Origin: Diatrype stigma
Taxonomy: Eukaryota; Ascomycota; Sordariomycetes; Xylariales; Diatrypaceae
Reading direction: 5' to 3'
DNA: 64,000 nt
NCBI GenBank assembly: GCA_022225965.2
Contig: JAKJXP020000024.1
Coordinates: forward strand, 310,001-374,000
The first letter of the stretch is position 1. The number at the start of each line of letters is the position of its first letter. Positions 63,752 through 64,000 of this stretch are shown here, one piece after another. Below the pieces are notes generated by a model. The model made no database searches and had not been told where the DNA came from. It saw only the letters and a list, made by a program, of their open reading frames with translations. A program made the position numbers and the translations under genes.

Positions 63752-64000
63752 TCACCGATGCGCCTGCTTAGCCAACAGGTTCAGCGCGCTGCCCGCGAGG
63801 ATGAACAGGGCCTGGTCCTTGCTGACGGCGTGCTTGGTCTTGATCTCGAAGGTCTCGCCCGTGGCGTGCTTGCGCACGCGCAGGGCGACCTCGCCGTCGC
63901 CGCCGCGCCGCAGCATGTCCAGCAGCCCGACGGTCTCGACCTCGTCGCAGGCGCCGATGCGGGGGTAGTCAGCCTCGGGGTCGGCGAAGGTCAGGGGCAC
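63752..64000 (-). CDS. aconitase-superfamily protein, C-terminal end (partial at window end)
   Basis: The minus-strand frame is open from the right edge to the stop at 63752 (82 codons). It reads PLTFADPEADYPRIGACDEV, then TVGLLDML, then VSKDQALFILAGSALNLLAK. PLTFAD and the closing GSALN segment are landmarks of the swivelling C-terminal domain of aconitase and related 4Fe-4S hydro-lyases. The iron-sulfur domains lie outside the window. The wording (GLLDML, GSALNLLAK) differs from the main mitochondrial aconitase (PLTFADPADYDRI ... GSALN), so a second aconitase-like enzyme is more likely, but the exact substrate cannot be decided. The first visible codon is GTG because the frame continues to the right. 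Codons are strongly GC-ending. Confidence 0.82.
   Translation of the reverse strand: MPLTFADPEADYPRIGACDEVETVGLLDMLRRGGDGEVALRVRKHATGETFEIKTKHAVSKDQALFILAGSALNLLAKQAHR

Noticed and set aside
1..64000. tRNA, rRNA or snRNA genes
   Set aside because: I looked for A/B-box pairs and conserved rRNA or snRNA words by eye and found none convincing; a covariance-model scan would be needed to exclude them.

Overview
The window is nuclear DNA of a filamentous ascomycete (Pezizomycotina, most likely Sordariomycetes; the class is an inference). The evidence is many short GT-AG introns, a class III chitin synthase, a DUF3602 (GRGGAGN) protein, a Zn2Cys6 regulator, a fungal tyrosinase, and one AT-rich island with the marks of repeat-induced point mutation (RIP). 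No tRNA, rRNA or CRISPR array was recognised. Exon borders were placed by hand from splice signals and reading frame.

Housekeeping part (1-21.4 kb): the 3' end of a gamma-glutamyltranspeptidase; a mitochondrial CGFS glutaredoxin (Grx5 type); phosphopantothenoylcysteine decarboxylase of CoA synthesis; a long gene that I read as one PNUTS/Ppn1-like protein (RVxF PP1-docking motif plus C-terminal CCCH finger) built from two large open frames and a bridging exon; the SM protein Sly1 (nine exons); and a class III chitin synthase whose start codon lies in a 19-nt first exon.

Accessory part (21.4-47.9 kb): a long gene-poor stretch with the wreck of an O-methyltransferase, a complete secreted GMC oxidoreductase (nine exons), a homopolymer/N assembly scar, an unknown 359-aa protein, a Zn2Cys6 transcription factor with an Asp/Phe acidic tail, a fungal amidoligase-family protein with a repeat-encoded Gly/Ser/Asp tail, and a tyrosinase that is intact in frame but has Arg in place of the first CuA histidine. 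Next comes a 4.7-kb RIP-mutated element with 93-bp terminal inverted repeats flanked by TA. The GMC enzyme, methyltransferase relic, regulator and tyrosinase look like parts of a decaying oxidative or secondary-metabolism neighbourhood; this is inference from position only.

Right part (47.9-64 kb): a DUF3602/Par32-like protein, Arp1 (dynactin), a CorA-like membrane protein, an FAD monooxygenase, a 72-aa intron-split protein with a mitochondrial-type N-terminus, a cluster of strong hairpins that may be a non-coding RNA or element remnant, a 795-aa low-complexity nuclear-type protein, and the 3' end of an aconitase-superfamily gene.
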